This document shows positions 1 through 7,975 of a DNA stretch of 64,000 nucleotides, in pieces. The notes below the pieces were generated by a model, which saw only the letters and a program-made list of their open reading frames with translations, ran no database searches and had not been told where the DNA came from. The stretch's first letter is position 1, and every line of letters begins with the position of its first letter. The DNA is from an uncultured Faecalicatena sp. Lineage in GTDB: Bacteria; Bacillota; Clostridia; Lachnospirales; Lachnospiraceae. The DNA lies in contig CAOKHZ010000021.1 in assembly GCA_948468385.1 (NCBI GenBank), forward strand, positions 1 through 64,000. Reading direction: 5' to 3'. Made by a program: the position numbers and the translations under genes.

Positions 1-288
1 CCGTTCAATTATCCGAACCACAGCGTTCTATTTATTTTATTTCCCCACCCCGTGACAAGTAACGAAAAATTCATTCAAAAATCCAAAAAGTCTTACTTGC
101 ATTTGCTCCCGATTTGTGTTAGAGTTCTTATAGAGCATTATATTTCTAAGAGAAGAATCCCGACGAGTTGTTTTGAGATGATTCTTACTTTTCAGATGAT
201 TTACGGTTCTGAATCATTCACGCCATACGGCATATGTAGAAATCTCAATGCTTGTAACCCGATATTAAAAAACAGCAGAGAGGTTTCG
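1..288. other. Intergenic, no gene supported
   Basis: This stretch is AT-rich compared with the rest of the window. The one sizeable open frame (52-387, plus) has no ribosome binding site, no recognisable family, and runs into the structured repeat that begins at 289, so I do not call it. No promoter or terminator stands out. The gene that this region belongs to may lie to the left of the window. Confidence 0.5.
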
Positions 289-435
289 GTACTGTTCACG
301 GGGGCTGTGCGCCCTGCCGCACGGCCTCCGTCCGGCAAAGTGATGGTGTCGGTGGGCATCCAGCCCATTGCCGCAAGTAATTTTTAATGGCTGGATGCCG
401 TTACAATCCACGGCGGTTAAGCCGTGAATTGTAAC
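289..435 (+). repeat. Structured dispersed repeat, copy 1 (three hairpins)
   Basis: About 147 bp homologous to the reverse complement of 62484-62628. It starts with GTACTGTTCACGG and ends with CCGTGAATTGTAAC, so the ends are imperfect inverted repeats. Inside are three stems: CTGTGCG/CGCACGG (from 304), GGCATCCAGCC with its partner GGCTGGATGCC (355-398), and a terminal hairpin at 400-414/421-435 with one mismatch. Stems 2 and 3 differ in sequence from the other copy but remain paired. It lies about 120 bp before the Rpn-type nuclease gene. Its class (REP/MITE-like) is inferred. Confidence 0.75.
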
Positions 436-553
436 GAGGTTTCATTTGGAAATGGACACGGTTATGGATTGCTACAAGTCGCATGCGGCGGCGTGGAAGT
501 GACTTGCAATTATGAACCTCCTGCACCAGTACACGAAGAGAAGGAGGATTCAT

Positions 554-1606
554 ATGGGTGTAAAGGACAAGGTGACGATAAAGTACTTGCGTCAGAGCGA
601 TGTATTCGCGGATGCATTTAACTACTTTATCTATCATGGGGAGCAGGTCATTGCCCCGGACAGCTTGGCGGAATTGGACACGAGGGAGATAGACGTTCCC
701 TATGGAGGTATCGACGAGGACGAGCAGCCGGTGCAAAGGACGCGGGACATCATAAAATCGGTAGTTGCCATGAGAGATAAAAGGACGGCATATCTTTTGC
801 TGGCGATCGAGTCGCAGGCCGACATACATTATGCGATGCCAGTGAAGAACATGGTATCGGACGCGCTTCAGTATGCGAAGCAGGTGGAAAAGGCAACCGC
901 CTCACACAAGAGGTCGGGAGATTACAAGGGGGCAGCCGGTGCCGAGTATCTTTCGGGCTTTATGAAGTCGGATCGGCTTTTGCCGGTGGTGACCCTGACC
1001 ATTTACTTTGATTCAAAAGCATGGGATGGGCCGTTGTCCATTCACGAGATGTTTGAAAACCAGGATTCAAGGGTGTTTGAGTTGGTGCCTGATTACCGAA
1101 TTAATCTGTTGGCACCCTTTGCGATGGAGAAAAAGGATTTTGAGAAATTTCAGACCACATTGAAAGAAATACTGACATTTATAAAATATGCCGATGACAA
1201 GGAACGGTTGGGGAAGATAGTGGAGGAAGACGAGGTGTTCCATCATCTTGGCAGGACGGAGGTAGACGTGTTGAATGCATGTGTCGGAGCGAAAATTACC
1301 GTAAAAGAAGACGAGGAGGAAACAAACGTGTGCTTGGCGATTGAACAAATGAAAGAGGAAGCGGCGGAGAAGGCTGTAAAAAAAGCGATGGAGAGTGCAG
1401 AGAAAGCTGCAAAGAAAGCTGCAAAGGCGGCGAAGGAAGAGGCGGAGAAGGCTACAAAAGCAGCGGTAGTGAAGGAGAGGGTTAAGACATTGGCAGATAG
1501 CGTTAAAAACCTTACGGAAAGTACGGGGTGGACGAAAGAACAGGCTATGGATAACATGAAAATTGCCGATGACGAACAAAAGATTCTTTTGAAATTGTTA
1601 GCGTAA
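554..1606 (+). CDS. Rpn-family PD-(D/E)XK nuclease/putative transposase
   Basis: Predicted 350-residue protein of the Rpn (recombination-promoting nuclease, 'transposase_31'-like) family. The N-terminal half has the family pattern: an FADAFNYFIY stretch near residue 18, RDI at 64-66, and E86-S-Q88 followed by an IHYAMPV block, which fits the PD-(D/E)XK core. Residues about 265-307 form a long Ala/Lys/Glu-rich helix made of near-repeats of EKAAKKAAK, then a short conserved-looking C-terminal segment. The ATG at 554 is chosen because AAGGAGG lies at 541-547; an upstream ATG at 512 has no such site. The family is linked to DNA cleavage that promotes recombination; a host role here is unknown. 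The antitoxin-like gene follows 11 bp downstream, suggesting co-transcription. Confidence 0.8.
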   Translation: MGVKDKVTIKYLRQSDVFADAFNYFIYHGEQVIAPDSLAELDTREIDVPYGGIDEDEQPVQRTRDIIKSVVAMRDKRTAYLLLAIESQADIHYAMPVKNMVSDALQYAKQVEKATASHKRSGDYKGAAGAEYLSGFMKSDRLLPVVTLTIYFDSKAWDGPLSIHEMFENQDSRVFELVPDYRINLLAPFAMEKKDFEKFQTTLKEILTFIKYADDKERLGKIVEEDEVFHHLGRTEVDVLNACVGAKITVKEDEEETNVCLAIEQMKEEAAEKAVKKAMESAEKAAKKAAKAAKEEAEKATKAAVVKERVKTLADSVKNLTESTGWTKEQAMDNMKIADDEQKILLKLLA

Positions 1607-1617
1607 AGGGCTGATTT

Positions 1618-1818
1618 ATGAAAGCAGAATATGACATTGAAAATTTGAATCCGAGGAAAAATCCTTATTCAAAACGGTTAAAAAGACAGATTACGCTAAA
1701 CATTGACAGTGATACGGTTGATTATTTTAAGGGACAGAGTGAGGAATCGGGGATTCCGTATCAGACGCTTATCAATTTGTACTTGTCGGATTGTGCGAGG
1801 AATAAGAAGCAGTTATAA
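1618..1818 (+). CDS. BrnA/CopG-like antitoxin, orphan
   Basis: A 66-residue protein resembling the C-terminal part of BrnA-type ribbon-helix-helix antitoxins: a basic RLKRQITLNID strand, then a helix pair with YFKGQSEESGIPYQTLINLYL. BrnA normally binds DNA and neutralises the RNase BrnT encoded just upstream. No BrnT-like gene is present; the upstream neighbour is the Rpn-type nuclease, 11 bp away. The ribosome site is weak (AAAGGG about 9 bases before the ATG), consistent with translational coupling. It may be a solitary antitoxin or a regulator. Family call fairly good, function inferred. Confidence 0.65.
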   Translation: MKAEYDIENLNPRKNPYSKRLKRQITLNIDSDTVDYFKGQSEESGIPYQTLINLYLSDCARNKKQL

Positions 1819-1867
1819 GTGTCGTGGAAATAGCTGGAAACTTAACAAATAGAACTTCTTTAATTTA

Positions 1868-1921
1868 GAAAAGAGCATTCTTGGCGGAATTGGCAAATTC
1901 CCCGGGGATGTTCTTTTTGTT
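1868..1921 (+). terminator. Intrinsic terminator after the antitoxin gene
   Basis: An imperfect hairpin pairs AAAAGAGCAT with the segment ending GATGTTCTTTT, with GGAATT/AATTCC pairing inside, followed by T-rich sequence. It separates the nuclease/antitoxin pair from the ABC importer operon. Confidence 0.6.
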
Positions 1922-1935
1922 CCTTTCAAAAGTTG

Positions 1936-1998
1936 GTCGGATTTCTGGTAATAGGTGTCGGATTTCACAGATTTTTAAGAAATAAATTATGCTATATT
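1936..1998 (+). promoter_or_regulatory. Putative activator-dependent promoter of the sugar importer
   Basis: The 10-mer GTCGGATTTC occurs twice, at 1936-1945 and 1957-1966, exactly 21 bp apart (two helical turns). A TATATT -10 candidate lies at 1993-1998, and no good -35 sits at the right distance. Direct repeats next to a poor -35 are typical of AraC/YesN-type activators, so this is a candidate regulator site. The assignment is inferred from spacing only. Confidence 0.45.
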
Positions 1999-2111
1999 TA
2001 TGACAAGGCAAGAGGAACGCGCGGGGCGGGGAATCAGGGACTGGCGAAGCCACGGCGCGTTTTGGCTTGTAAAGTGTAGCAGTGAAACAAGTGCACAAGG
2101 AGGTTAAAGTG

Positions 2112-3887
2112 ATGAAAAAGACATTCAAACGTGTGTTGGGCGCGGTGCTCGGCGGTACAATGGCGATGTCGCTACTGGCCGGTTGCGGCGGCGGTGGCGG
2201 CGTGGGCGGCGACGCGGATGAGACCTATACCATGTGGATTTACAGTGGGCAGGATTCCGCCTATTATCTGGATTATGAGGAGAACCCGGCTTTGCAGTAT
2301 GCACTGCAGAAAACTTACGGGCCGGATGAGAAAACCCTGGCGATTGACTTCTGGGTTCCGCCATCGGGAAGCGCGGCGGACAATTATTCGACGATGATTG
2401 GCTCGGGGGATTTGCCGGACGTGATAGATGCCAGCATTGCCGATGCGCCGACCGTGATGTATGAAACGGGGCAGGTTATGGATTTGACGGAATTAATTCC
2501 GGAGTATATGCCGAATTATATGAAATATTTGGAGGAACATCCGGAAATCGCACATAAAGCATATGTAGATATTGATGGAGAGGAAAAAATGCTTTTCATC
2601 CGGTCGTTTGAGGAGGATTACGGTTATAATTTCTGCGGCGTGGAGTACCGCAGGGACTGGATTGCCAAATATGGTACGAATCCAGAGACGGGAGCGGCAT
2701 TTACCGGCGAATTCACGGATGAAAGCGATCCGGACAGCTGGGTGGACGACGTGGTGTTCCCGAGCGGCGGCAGCGACCCGCTCTATATCAGTGACTGGGA
2801 GTGGATGTTTGAAATCTTCGACAAGGCAATGGAAGCAGAAGGAATCACGGACGGTTACTGCTTGAGCATTTATTATCCGGGATTTACTTGGAACGGCAAT
2901 TTTACTTCTTGCTTCGGCGGCGGCTCCCCGCTGTGGTATAAAGATCTGGACGGAAATGTGACGTTTGGGGCAGATTCCCCACAGTTTCGGGCATATCTTG
3001 AATGCTTGAACACATGGTATTCAAACGGTTGGATTGACCCGTCCTTTAATCAGCGTACCAGTGATGCCCATTATTCGATTGATGATACGACGACCAGGCA
3101 GGGAAAGGTCGGTCTGTGGGTCGGACTGGAAAGCCAGTTGGGACGCAGGATGGACGTGGGAGCTTCTGAGTACACGGAAGGAATTTGTTCTTACGGCGCA
3201 CCATGGCCGATCAATGACGTATACGGGGATGCATCTTGCCAGAACGTGGAACCGAACGCGGTAGACCACACGAGTTTGGCAGGAACCGTCTGGTATGTTA
3301 CTTCCGCGGCAGAAGGAAAAGATTTGGGAACGCTGTTGAGTTTCTTTGACTATTTTTATTCGGAAGAAGGAGCGGTGCTGAAGACGCTTGGCCTTAGTAA
3401 GGAGCAAGTGGAGGAGACACAGAATCAGGTTTACCTTGACAATGGTTTGGAAAACGGTGCGTATTCCGTAAAGGAAGACGGGACGTATTTGTTAGACGAG
3501 ATGTTGCAAAAGGACAGCGGTGGTTTGGCAAAAGCGGCAGCATTTACCATGGTGCCGGGAATCACGTTGGTAAGCAGCGTGGATAAGGGATACGCGGAGA
3601 ACTATGAACACAGCATGTCTTTGTGGACGTTATATCCGAACACGACGTTTTTCCAAGGTTCGGACGTGACCGGGTACATGACGGAAGCGGATACCAAGAG
3701 CGTGACAAACATTCAGTCCAAGATTTTGGACTATATGACGACGAATGCCCCGAACTTTATCATGGGCAAGACGGATCCGTACGACGACGGGGACTGGAAT
3801 GACTGGTGCACGATGCTTGGCAAATATGGTTATACGAAGGTGAATGACGTGATACAGCCATATGCGGATAAATATGAAATTGATTAA
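2112..3887 (+). CDS. Extracellular solute-binding lipoprotein (CUT1 sugar ABC importer)
   Basis: A 591-residue secreted lipoprotein: basic N-terminus, hydrophobic segment and lipobox LLAGC with Cys25, then a Gly-rich linker. It is aromatic-rich like oligosaccharide-binding proteins of the large LipO/YtcQ type (family 1 solute-binding proteins). It should capture an oligosaccharide outside the membrane and deliver it to the two permeases encoded directly downstream (14-bp gap). The ATG at 2112 follows AAGGAGG with a good spacing. It is a paralogue of the binding protein at 45395-47359: both have an FPSG-SDPL-ISDWEWMFE stretch and a LECLNTWY stretch. The substrate cannot be told from sequence. 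Confidence 0.9.
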   Translation: MKKTFKRVLGAVLGGTMAMSLLAGCGGGGGVGGDADETYTMWIYSGQDSAYYLDYEENPALQYALQKTYGPDEKTLAIDFWVPPSGSAADNYSTMIGSGDLPDVIDASIADAPTVMYETGQVMDLTELIPEYMPNYMKYLEEHPEIAHKAYVDIDGEEKMLFIRSFEEDYGYNFCGVEYRRDWIAKYGTNPETGAAFTGEFTDESDPDSWVDDVVFPSGGSDPLYISDWEWMFEIFDKAMEAEGITDGYCLSIYYPGFTWNGNFTSCFGGGSPLWYKDLDGNVTFGADSPQFRAYLECLNTWYSNGWIDPSFNQRTSDAHYSIDDTTTRQGKVGLWVGLESQLGRRMDVGASEYTEGICSYGAPWPINDVYGDASCQNVEPNAVDHTSLAGTVWYVTSAAEGKDLGTLLSFFDYFYSEEGAVLKTLGLSKEQVEETQNQVYLDNGLENGAYSVKEDGTYLLDEMLQKDSGGLAKAAAFTMVPGITLVSSVDKGYAENYEHSMSLWTLYPNTTFFQGSDVTGYMTEADTKSVTNIQSKILDYMTTNAPNFIMGKTDPYDDGDWNDWCTMLGKYGYTKVNDVIQPYADKYEID

Positions 3888-3901
3888 GGGAGGAACGTTT
3901 T

Positions 3902-4855
3902 ATGGCAGCAAAGGCAAAAAGTCCTAAAGTAGTGGTTCCAAAGATAAGCTGGAAACGGGACTTTCAGAAAAACTGGCCGATATATGTATTATTTCTTCCA
4001 GCATTTATCTATACCTTGGTATTAAGTTACATTCCCCTTACGGGTCTTTTGATGGCATTTGAGAATTATTCGACATCCAGAGGCTTGTTTGGAAGCCAGT
4101 GGGTCGGGTTCCAGAATTTTATTGACTTGTTTACCGGGGAAGAATTTTTACGTGCCCTGCGCAATACGGTGATTATCGCCACGCTGAAATGTACGATTGG
4201 CTTTATCATGCCGGTGGCATTCGCGCTTGTACTCTCCCTGGTGAAAAACAAATTGTTTAAGAGGATTACGCAGACGTTTTCCTATATGCCGAATTTTATC
4301 GCGGCGGTCGTCGTCGTGGCGTTGGTGCAGGAGTTTTTGAGCGACCATGGTGCCATTACGATGTTGCTTTCCAAGTTTGGCTTGCCAGTGCAGAACTGGC
4401 TGGCCAACCCGGACGTCCCGGTATTTTGGGTGATTTATCTGGTAATGGGAATCTGGCAAGGAGTAGGTTGGGGTTCGATCATGTACGTGTCGGCGATTGC
4501 CACGGTCAGTGGGGATTTGCATGAGGCGGCGGCCATCGATGGGGCGACCAGGATGCAGAGGCTGTTCAAGATTACATTGCCGTGTATCAAGCCGATGGTC
4601 GTCATGATGATGGTGGTGAATGTCGGAGTCAGCTTTATTGCCGGTTTTGATACGATTCTGTTGATGTATATGCCGTCGACTTATGAGGTGGCAGACACGC
4701 TTTACACTTATACATACCGTATGGCGTTCTCGGCGGGGGCGTCGAATTATGGATTGTCAACGGCATCCGGCTTGTTCCAGTCCATCGTGGCAACGACATT
4801 GTTGATTGGCTCGAATGCCATCAGCCGCAAGATGGGTGAAAGTTCATTGTTCTAA
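3902..4855 (+). CDS. ABC sugar permease, LplB type
   Basis: A 317-residue inner-membrane permease with about six transmembrane helices and the cytoplasmic EAA loop at about 208-227 (EAAAIDGATRMQRLFKITLP), which docks the ATPase. The N-terminal WPIYVLFLPAFIYTLVLSYIPL helix is typical of LplB/YtcO-type permeases. It sits between the binding protein and the second permease with short gaps, so the three genes form one importer. No ATPase is encoded nearby; in Firmicutes such CUT1 systems usually share an MsmK-type ATPase encoded elsewhere. Confidence 0.92.
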   Translation: MAAKAKSPKVVVPKISWKRDFQKNWPIYVLFLPAFIYTLVLSYIPLTGLLMAFENYSTSRGLFGSQWVGFQNFIDLFTGEEFLRALRNTVIIATLKCTIGFIMPVAFALVLSLVKNKLFKRITQTFSYMPNFIAAVVVVALVQEFLSDHGAITMLLSKFGLPVQNWLANPDVPVFWVIYLVMGIWQGVGWGSIMYVSAIATVSGDLHEAAAIDGATRMQRLFKITLPCIKPMVVMMMVVNVGVSFIAGFDTILLMYMPSTYEVADTLYTYTYRMAFSAGASNYGLSTASGLFQSIVATTLLIGSNAISRKMGESSLF

Positions 4856-4873
4856 TGGGAGGAGGGAAAATGG

Positions 4874-5794
4874 ATGAAAAAAGCAAAAGTAAAAAAGTAT
4901 AAAATGGATGAATATGTTCCCTCGATGATAGAAAATCCTTCCATCGTGGATCGGGTTGTGGACGTGATTGTCGTACTCATCTGCCTTTTGGTGGCGGTAT
5001 GTTCCTTTATCCCGATGTGGCATGTGGCGATGTCTTCGCTCTCGGACGGAAAGATTTTGATTACGCATGAAGGACTTGTTCTTTTACCGATTGGGGAATG
5101 GACGATAGCGGGCTATCAGCATTTGTTTAAAAATGCCGGTATTTTGCAGGGATATGCCAATTCCCTGATTAACACGGCGGCGGCCACCGCGATAGGTTTT
5201 TTCCTATGTGCCATCACCGGCTACGCGTTGAGCCGGCAGAGCAAGCTGAAGGGGTTCATGACAATGTTCATCATGTTTCCGATGCTGTTTTCCGGCGGTC
5301 TGGTGCCGACCTACATGGTGATTCGCTCCCTTGGCTGGGTGGGAACCAGATGGGCGTTGATTATCCCGGGCTGTACGAATGCGATGTTCATTATCATGAT
5401 GATGAATGCATACAATGCCGTTCCGGCCTCCCTTTATGAGGCGGCCAGAATCGATGGTGCCAGCCATTTTCGCACGATGTTGCAGGTCATGCTGCCGCAG
5501 GCGATGAACATGGGCTCGGTTATTATTTTGCAGAACGTGGTTGGACAGTGGAACGCGTGGTTGAACGCCAAGATTTACGTGCCGAACAACAAGGCATTGT
5601 GGCCGTTGCAGTTGTGGATTAACACCATTGTGGCGGATAACCAGAATTTCCTTCGAACGTCGAACCCGGATTATAGCCGTTACCTGATTCAGTACGCGGT
5701 AATTATGGCGGCAACATTGCCACTGCTCGTGACATTCCCGTTCTTTCAGGATAAGTTGGAGCACGCGGTCATCGGCGGCGGCGTGAAGGGGTGA
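4874..5794 (+). CDS. ABC sugar permease, YtcP/AraQ type
   Basis: A 306-residue permease, the second membrane subunit of the importer. It has about six transmembrane helices and an EAA loop at about 189-208 (YEAARIDGASHF). The N-terminal VDVIVVLICLLVAVCSFIPMWHV and the C-terminal FPFFQDKLEHAVIGGGVKG resemble YtcP-type partners of LplB. The gene begins 18 bp after the first permease with GGAGGAGGG upstream. It is the last gene of the importer operon: a repeat-rich non-coding stretch and a terminator follow. Confidence 0.92.
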   Translation: MKKAKVKKYKMDEYVPSMIENPSIVDRVVDVIVVLICLLVAVCSFIPMWHVAMSSLSDGKILITHEGLVLLPIGEWTIAGYQHLFKNAGILQGYANSLINTAAATAIGFFLCAITGYALSRQSKLKGFMTMFIMFPMLFSGGLVPTYMVIRSLGWVGTRWALIIPGCTNAMFIIMMMNAYNAVPASLYEAARIDGASHFRTMLQVMLPQAMNMGSVIILQNVVGQWNAWLNAKIYVPNNKALWPLQLWINTIVADNQNFLRTSNPDYSRYLIQYAVIMAATLPLLVTFPFFQDKLEHAVIGGGVKG

Positions 5795-6031
5795 CCGAAA
5801 GCAACTTAGTGAATCCGAGCATAGCGAAGGATGAACTTAGTGCGAGGTCGTTCTTTGAGATTAATGAGACCGAAGGTCGAATTTAGCGAAAAGAACTTCC
5901 TTGTTTGAAAGCAACTGGCATTGAACACTTGGCGAGCGCGGACGGCGCGAGTCTAGTGAGAAAGCCCATCCCGAAACTTGGCGAGGTGCTTTCGAGCCTA
6001 GTTGAGTGGATGTTACCATGTTAGCGAAAAG
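5795..6031. repeat. Repeat-rich non-coding stretch after the importer operon
   Basis: No gene is supported here. The motif ACTTRGYG recurs near 5808, 5834, 5927 and 5977, with related CTAGTGAG and CTAGTTGAG words between them. An 18-base direct repeat TTAGCGAAAAGAACTTCC occurs at 5883-5900 and 6021-6038; the second copy forms the left arm of the terminator that follows. Short hairpins such as GACC-GAA-GGTC are present. It could be a degraded repeat family or a structured 3' tail. Confidence 0.5.
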
Positions 6032-6058
6032 AACTTCCGTATAACAAGGGAAGTTTTT
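6032..6058 (+). terminator. Intrinsic terminator of the importer operon
   Basis: AACTTCC (6032-6038) pairs with GGAAGTT (6049-6055), followed by a T run. It isolates the importer operon from the lipoprotein gene at 6098. Confidence 0.7.
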
Positions 6059-6097
6059 GATAAAACATTCCATTTAAAAAAGAGGAGGATTTAAGTT

Positions 6098-7234
6098 ATG
6101 AAGGCGAAAAAGGTATTTGCATTGCTTCTTGCGGGCGCGATGTGCTTGTCGATGTTGACGGCGTGCGGCGGGGACAACAAGGATGACTCCAAGGAACCCG
6201 ACACGAAGCAGGAGGAGCAGCAGGAGGACGATTCCAAGGACGAGGCAAAAGACCCGGCCGAAGCAATCGTTGACACGTATTACATGTATGCGTACGACGT
6301 CGGTGACATGAAGATGACCAACTATTTCCATTTTTATGAGGAGCAGCCGGTCATCGGCAAAGTATTCTGCGCGTCCTTTGCCATGAACCAGATTTTCACT
6401 GTTGGCACATATGAAGTGGAAGAGGCCGAGTACGCTTATGAGTGCTACAAGGATCGTGCGGCCGTTGAATCCGAAGAGGAAGGCGGCAATAACAAGACGA
6501 CGGGAACCGCACCGTATACGATTACGTTCTATGATTTCAATGGAAAAGAAATCGGAAAATGCGGTTATGACGGCGACGTGCTGTACAATAACGGTGACGA
6601 GAAGCTTACTGCGGTCAGCGCGGGTGCCAATATGTATTATAAAGAGGCAGTTGACGGCGATTATGCCGATACGTTCGAGGCGGAAATCGGCCAGACTTAC
6701 TTGGCTTACGTGTCTGACAGTGACGCGACCTGCACGATTAAGCTGAGCCATAATGGAAGATATGAAGATTTGATGGATATGCTGGTGGAGGGAACCTGGA
6801 CGATGGCCGAGACTGCCGACGGGTATGAGTTCACTCTGACACCGGACATGGATGGCGACACGGCGGCGGTATTGGTCGTATCGAAGGATCAGATGACGGC
6901 AACCTACACGCCGGAAGGCGGCGAGGGAATCGCAATGACTTGCACGTCCAAAGAGGCACAAGCGGTAGCGACCTTTGCCGGAGAGGGACCGGAGGTCATG
7001 GAAGGAACGAACTGTACCGTGACGCTGTATTTGTATGACGACAATACGGCGAAGGTGACGCTTGGCATCCCGGGAACCGAAATGGAGATTGAAGCGGGTA
7101 CGTGGGAAGCGGCCGGAAGCGACTACAAGGTAACGCTTGACAGCGGCGAAATCACGACGGCCGGCGGCAGCGTGGAATACGCAAACCCAAGCACGATGAT
7201 CGGTGAAGTGACCGCCACCTTGACGGCACAATAA
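6098..7234 (+). CDS. Hypothetical lipoprotein with two beta-rich repeats
   Basis: A 378-residue predicted lipoprotein: signal peptide with lipobox LTAC and Cys23, then an acidic, Gln/Asp/Glu-rich spacer (about 25-55). The rest is rich in short strands and Gly/Thr. Two segments look related (about 190-285 and 300-378), each with a 'GTW-x-Y-x-(V/F)TL' core, reminiscent of small lipocalin- or beta-barrel-like extracellular modules. GAGGAGG precedes the ATG by a good distance. It is flanked by terminators on both sides, so it is monocistronic. I do not recognise a named family; a long antisense frame across it is a composition artefact. Confidence 0.75.
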   Translation: MKAKKVFALLLAGAMCLSMLTACGGDNKDDSKEPDTKQEEQQEDDSKDEAKDPAEAIVDTYYMYAYDVGDMKMTNYFHFYEEQPVIGKVFCASFAMNQIFTVGTYEVEEAEYAYECYKDRAAVESEEEGGNNKTTGTAPYTITFYDFNGKEIGKCGYDGDVLYNNGDEKLTAVSAGANMYYKEAVDGDYADTFEAEIGQTYLAYVSDSDATCTIKLSHNGRYEDLMDMLVEGTWTMAETADGYEFTLTPDMDGDTAAVLVVSKDQMTATYTPEGGEGIAMTCTSKEAQAVATFAGEGPEVMEGTNCTVTLYLYDDNTAKVTLGIPGTEMEIEAGTWEAAGSDYKVTLDSGEITTAGGSVEYANPSTMIGEVTATLTAQ

Positions 7235-7290
7235 AACAATATGCGTTGTATCTATTCGTGATGTTTGCGTTGGCAAGCATGTTTCCATAC

Positions 7291-7340
7291 AAAGTAGTTA
7301 CAAGTCATCGGATTGACGGTGATTTGTAACTACTTTTTTG
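7291..7340 (+). terminator. Strong intrinsic terminator after the lipoprotein gene
   Basis: GTAGTTACAAGTCA pairs with TGATTTGTAACTAC with one mismatch around a short loop, followed directly by TTTTTT. Confidence 0.8.
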
Positions 7341-7363
7341 ATGTGCGTTTAAATTGGGGGCTT

Positions 7364-7633
7364 TTAAAGCGGGTTTCGGGAATCCCACATCTTTGGAAAA
7401 TCGTCCAAGAGCGGGCAGTTTTGAACGGGACAGTCCAAATCCTTATATTCTTCATTCTGCTCGTCTTCGTGTAGTTTGGGATTTTCAACAATCGGACAAG
7501 TTGCCTTGGAAAAACAGACTTCGTAGTCGTTGTTCGGATTTCCGGTAAAGCGATATTTTGCGTTTAGGACGATTTCTTTGCCGTGTTGTGGGCACGTCGC
7601 GTTCTTTCCGATGATGACATAGTAATTTCTCAT
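7364..7633 (-). CDS. Small Cys-containing hypothetical protein
   Basis: An 89-residue cytoplasmic protein on the minus strand. It carries five cysteines, two near the N-terminal half and a CPVQNC pair near the C-terminus, with a CPQHG and a CPIVEN motif, so metal binding is possible. The start at 7633 (MRNYYV) is preferred over a GTG at 7642 because AAAAGGAG sits eight bases before it. No signal peptide or membrane segment. I do not recognise the family; small proteins of this type are common in Clostridia. Confidence 0.65.
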   Translation of the reverse strand: MRNYYVIIGKNATCPQHGKEIVLNAKYRFTGNPNNDYEVCFSKATCPIVENPKLHEDEQNEEYKDLDCPVQNCPLLDDFPKMWDSRNPL

Positions 7634-7780
7634 GGTCGACACTCCTTTTGCAATTGGTCGTTAGGATTTTTTTGCTACGTACAGTATACGGCAAAGGGAG
7701 GAAAAGGACAAGAGATTTGTTTGTTCGTAGTGGATAAATATGGCTGGAGGGCAAAATGGTCAACTGAAATGACAAAAAGG

Positions 7781-7809
7781 TTGACAATTGCACGGGCATG
7801 GTATATATT
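7781..7809 (+). promoter_or_regulatory. bioB: Near-consensus promoter of bioB
   Basis: TTGACA at 7781-7786 and TATATT at 7804-7809 with an exact 17-bp spacer. A leader of about 160 nt follows before the bioB start; I found no clear BirA operator in it. The rest of 7634-7975 holds nothing else I can support. Confidence 0.7.
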
Positions 7810-7975
7810 TGTAAAGAATCAAAATATGCGGGAGAAATTTCGTGTGGTTAGGGATGTTTATGGCGTTGGTGGCAAATTGTGGCGTGACATTTTATCCGCG
7901 CGTTAATCGCCATGTTAATCTATATGATGTTTTTTCCAAGAAATAGACGGATAAATCAGGGAGGTAGAGACGAGC

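Noticed and set aside
52..387. A 111-codon open frame at the left edge
   Set aside because: No ribosome site, no family, and its end lies in the structured repeat.
6074..7288. A 404-codon open frame on the minus strand
   Set aside because: It lies fully antisense to the lipoprotein gene at 6098, has no ribosome site, and its translation is low-complexity; the plus-strand gene has a signal peptide and a good start.
7810..7975. A biotin-responsive operator or riboswitch before bioB
   Set aside because: I found only a TTAATC direct repeat and no BirA-type inverted repeat; no known biotin riboswitch class exists to my knowledge.
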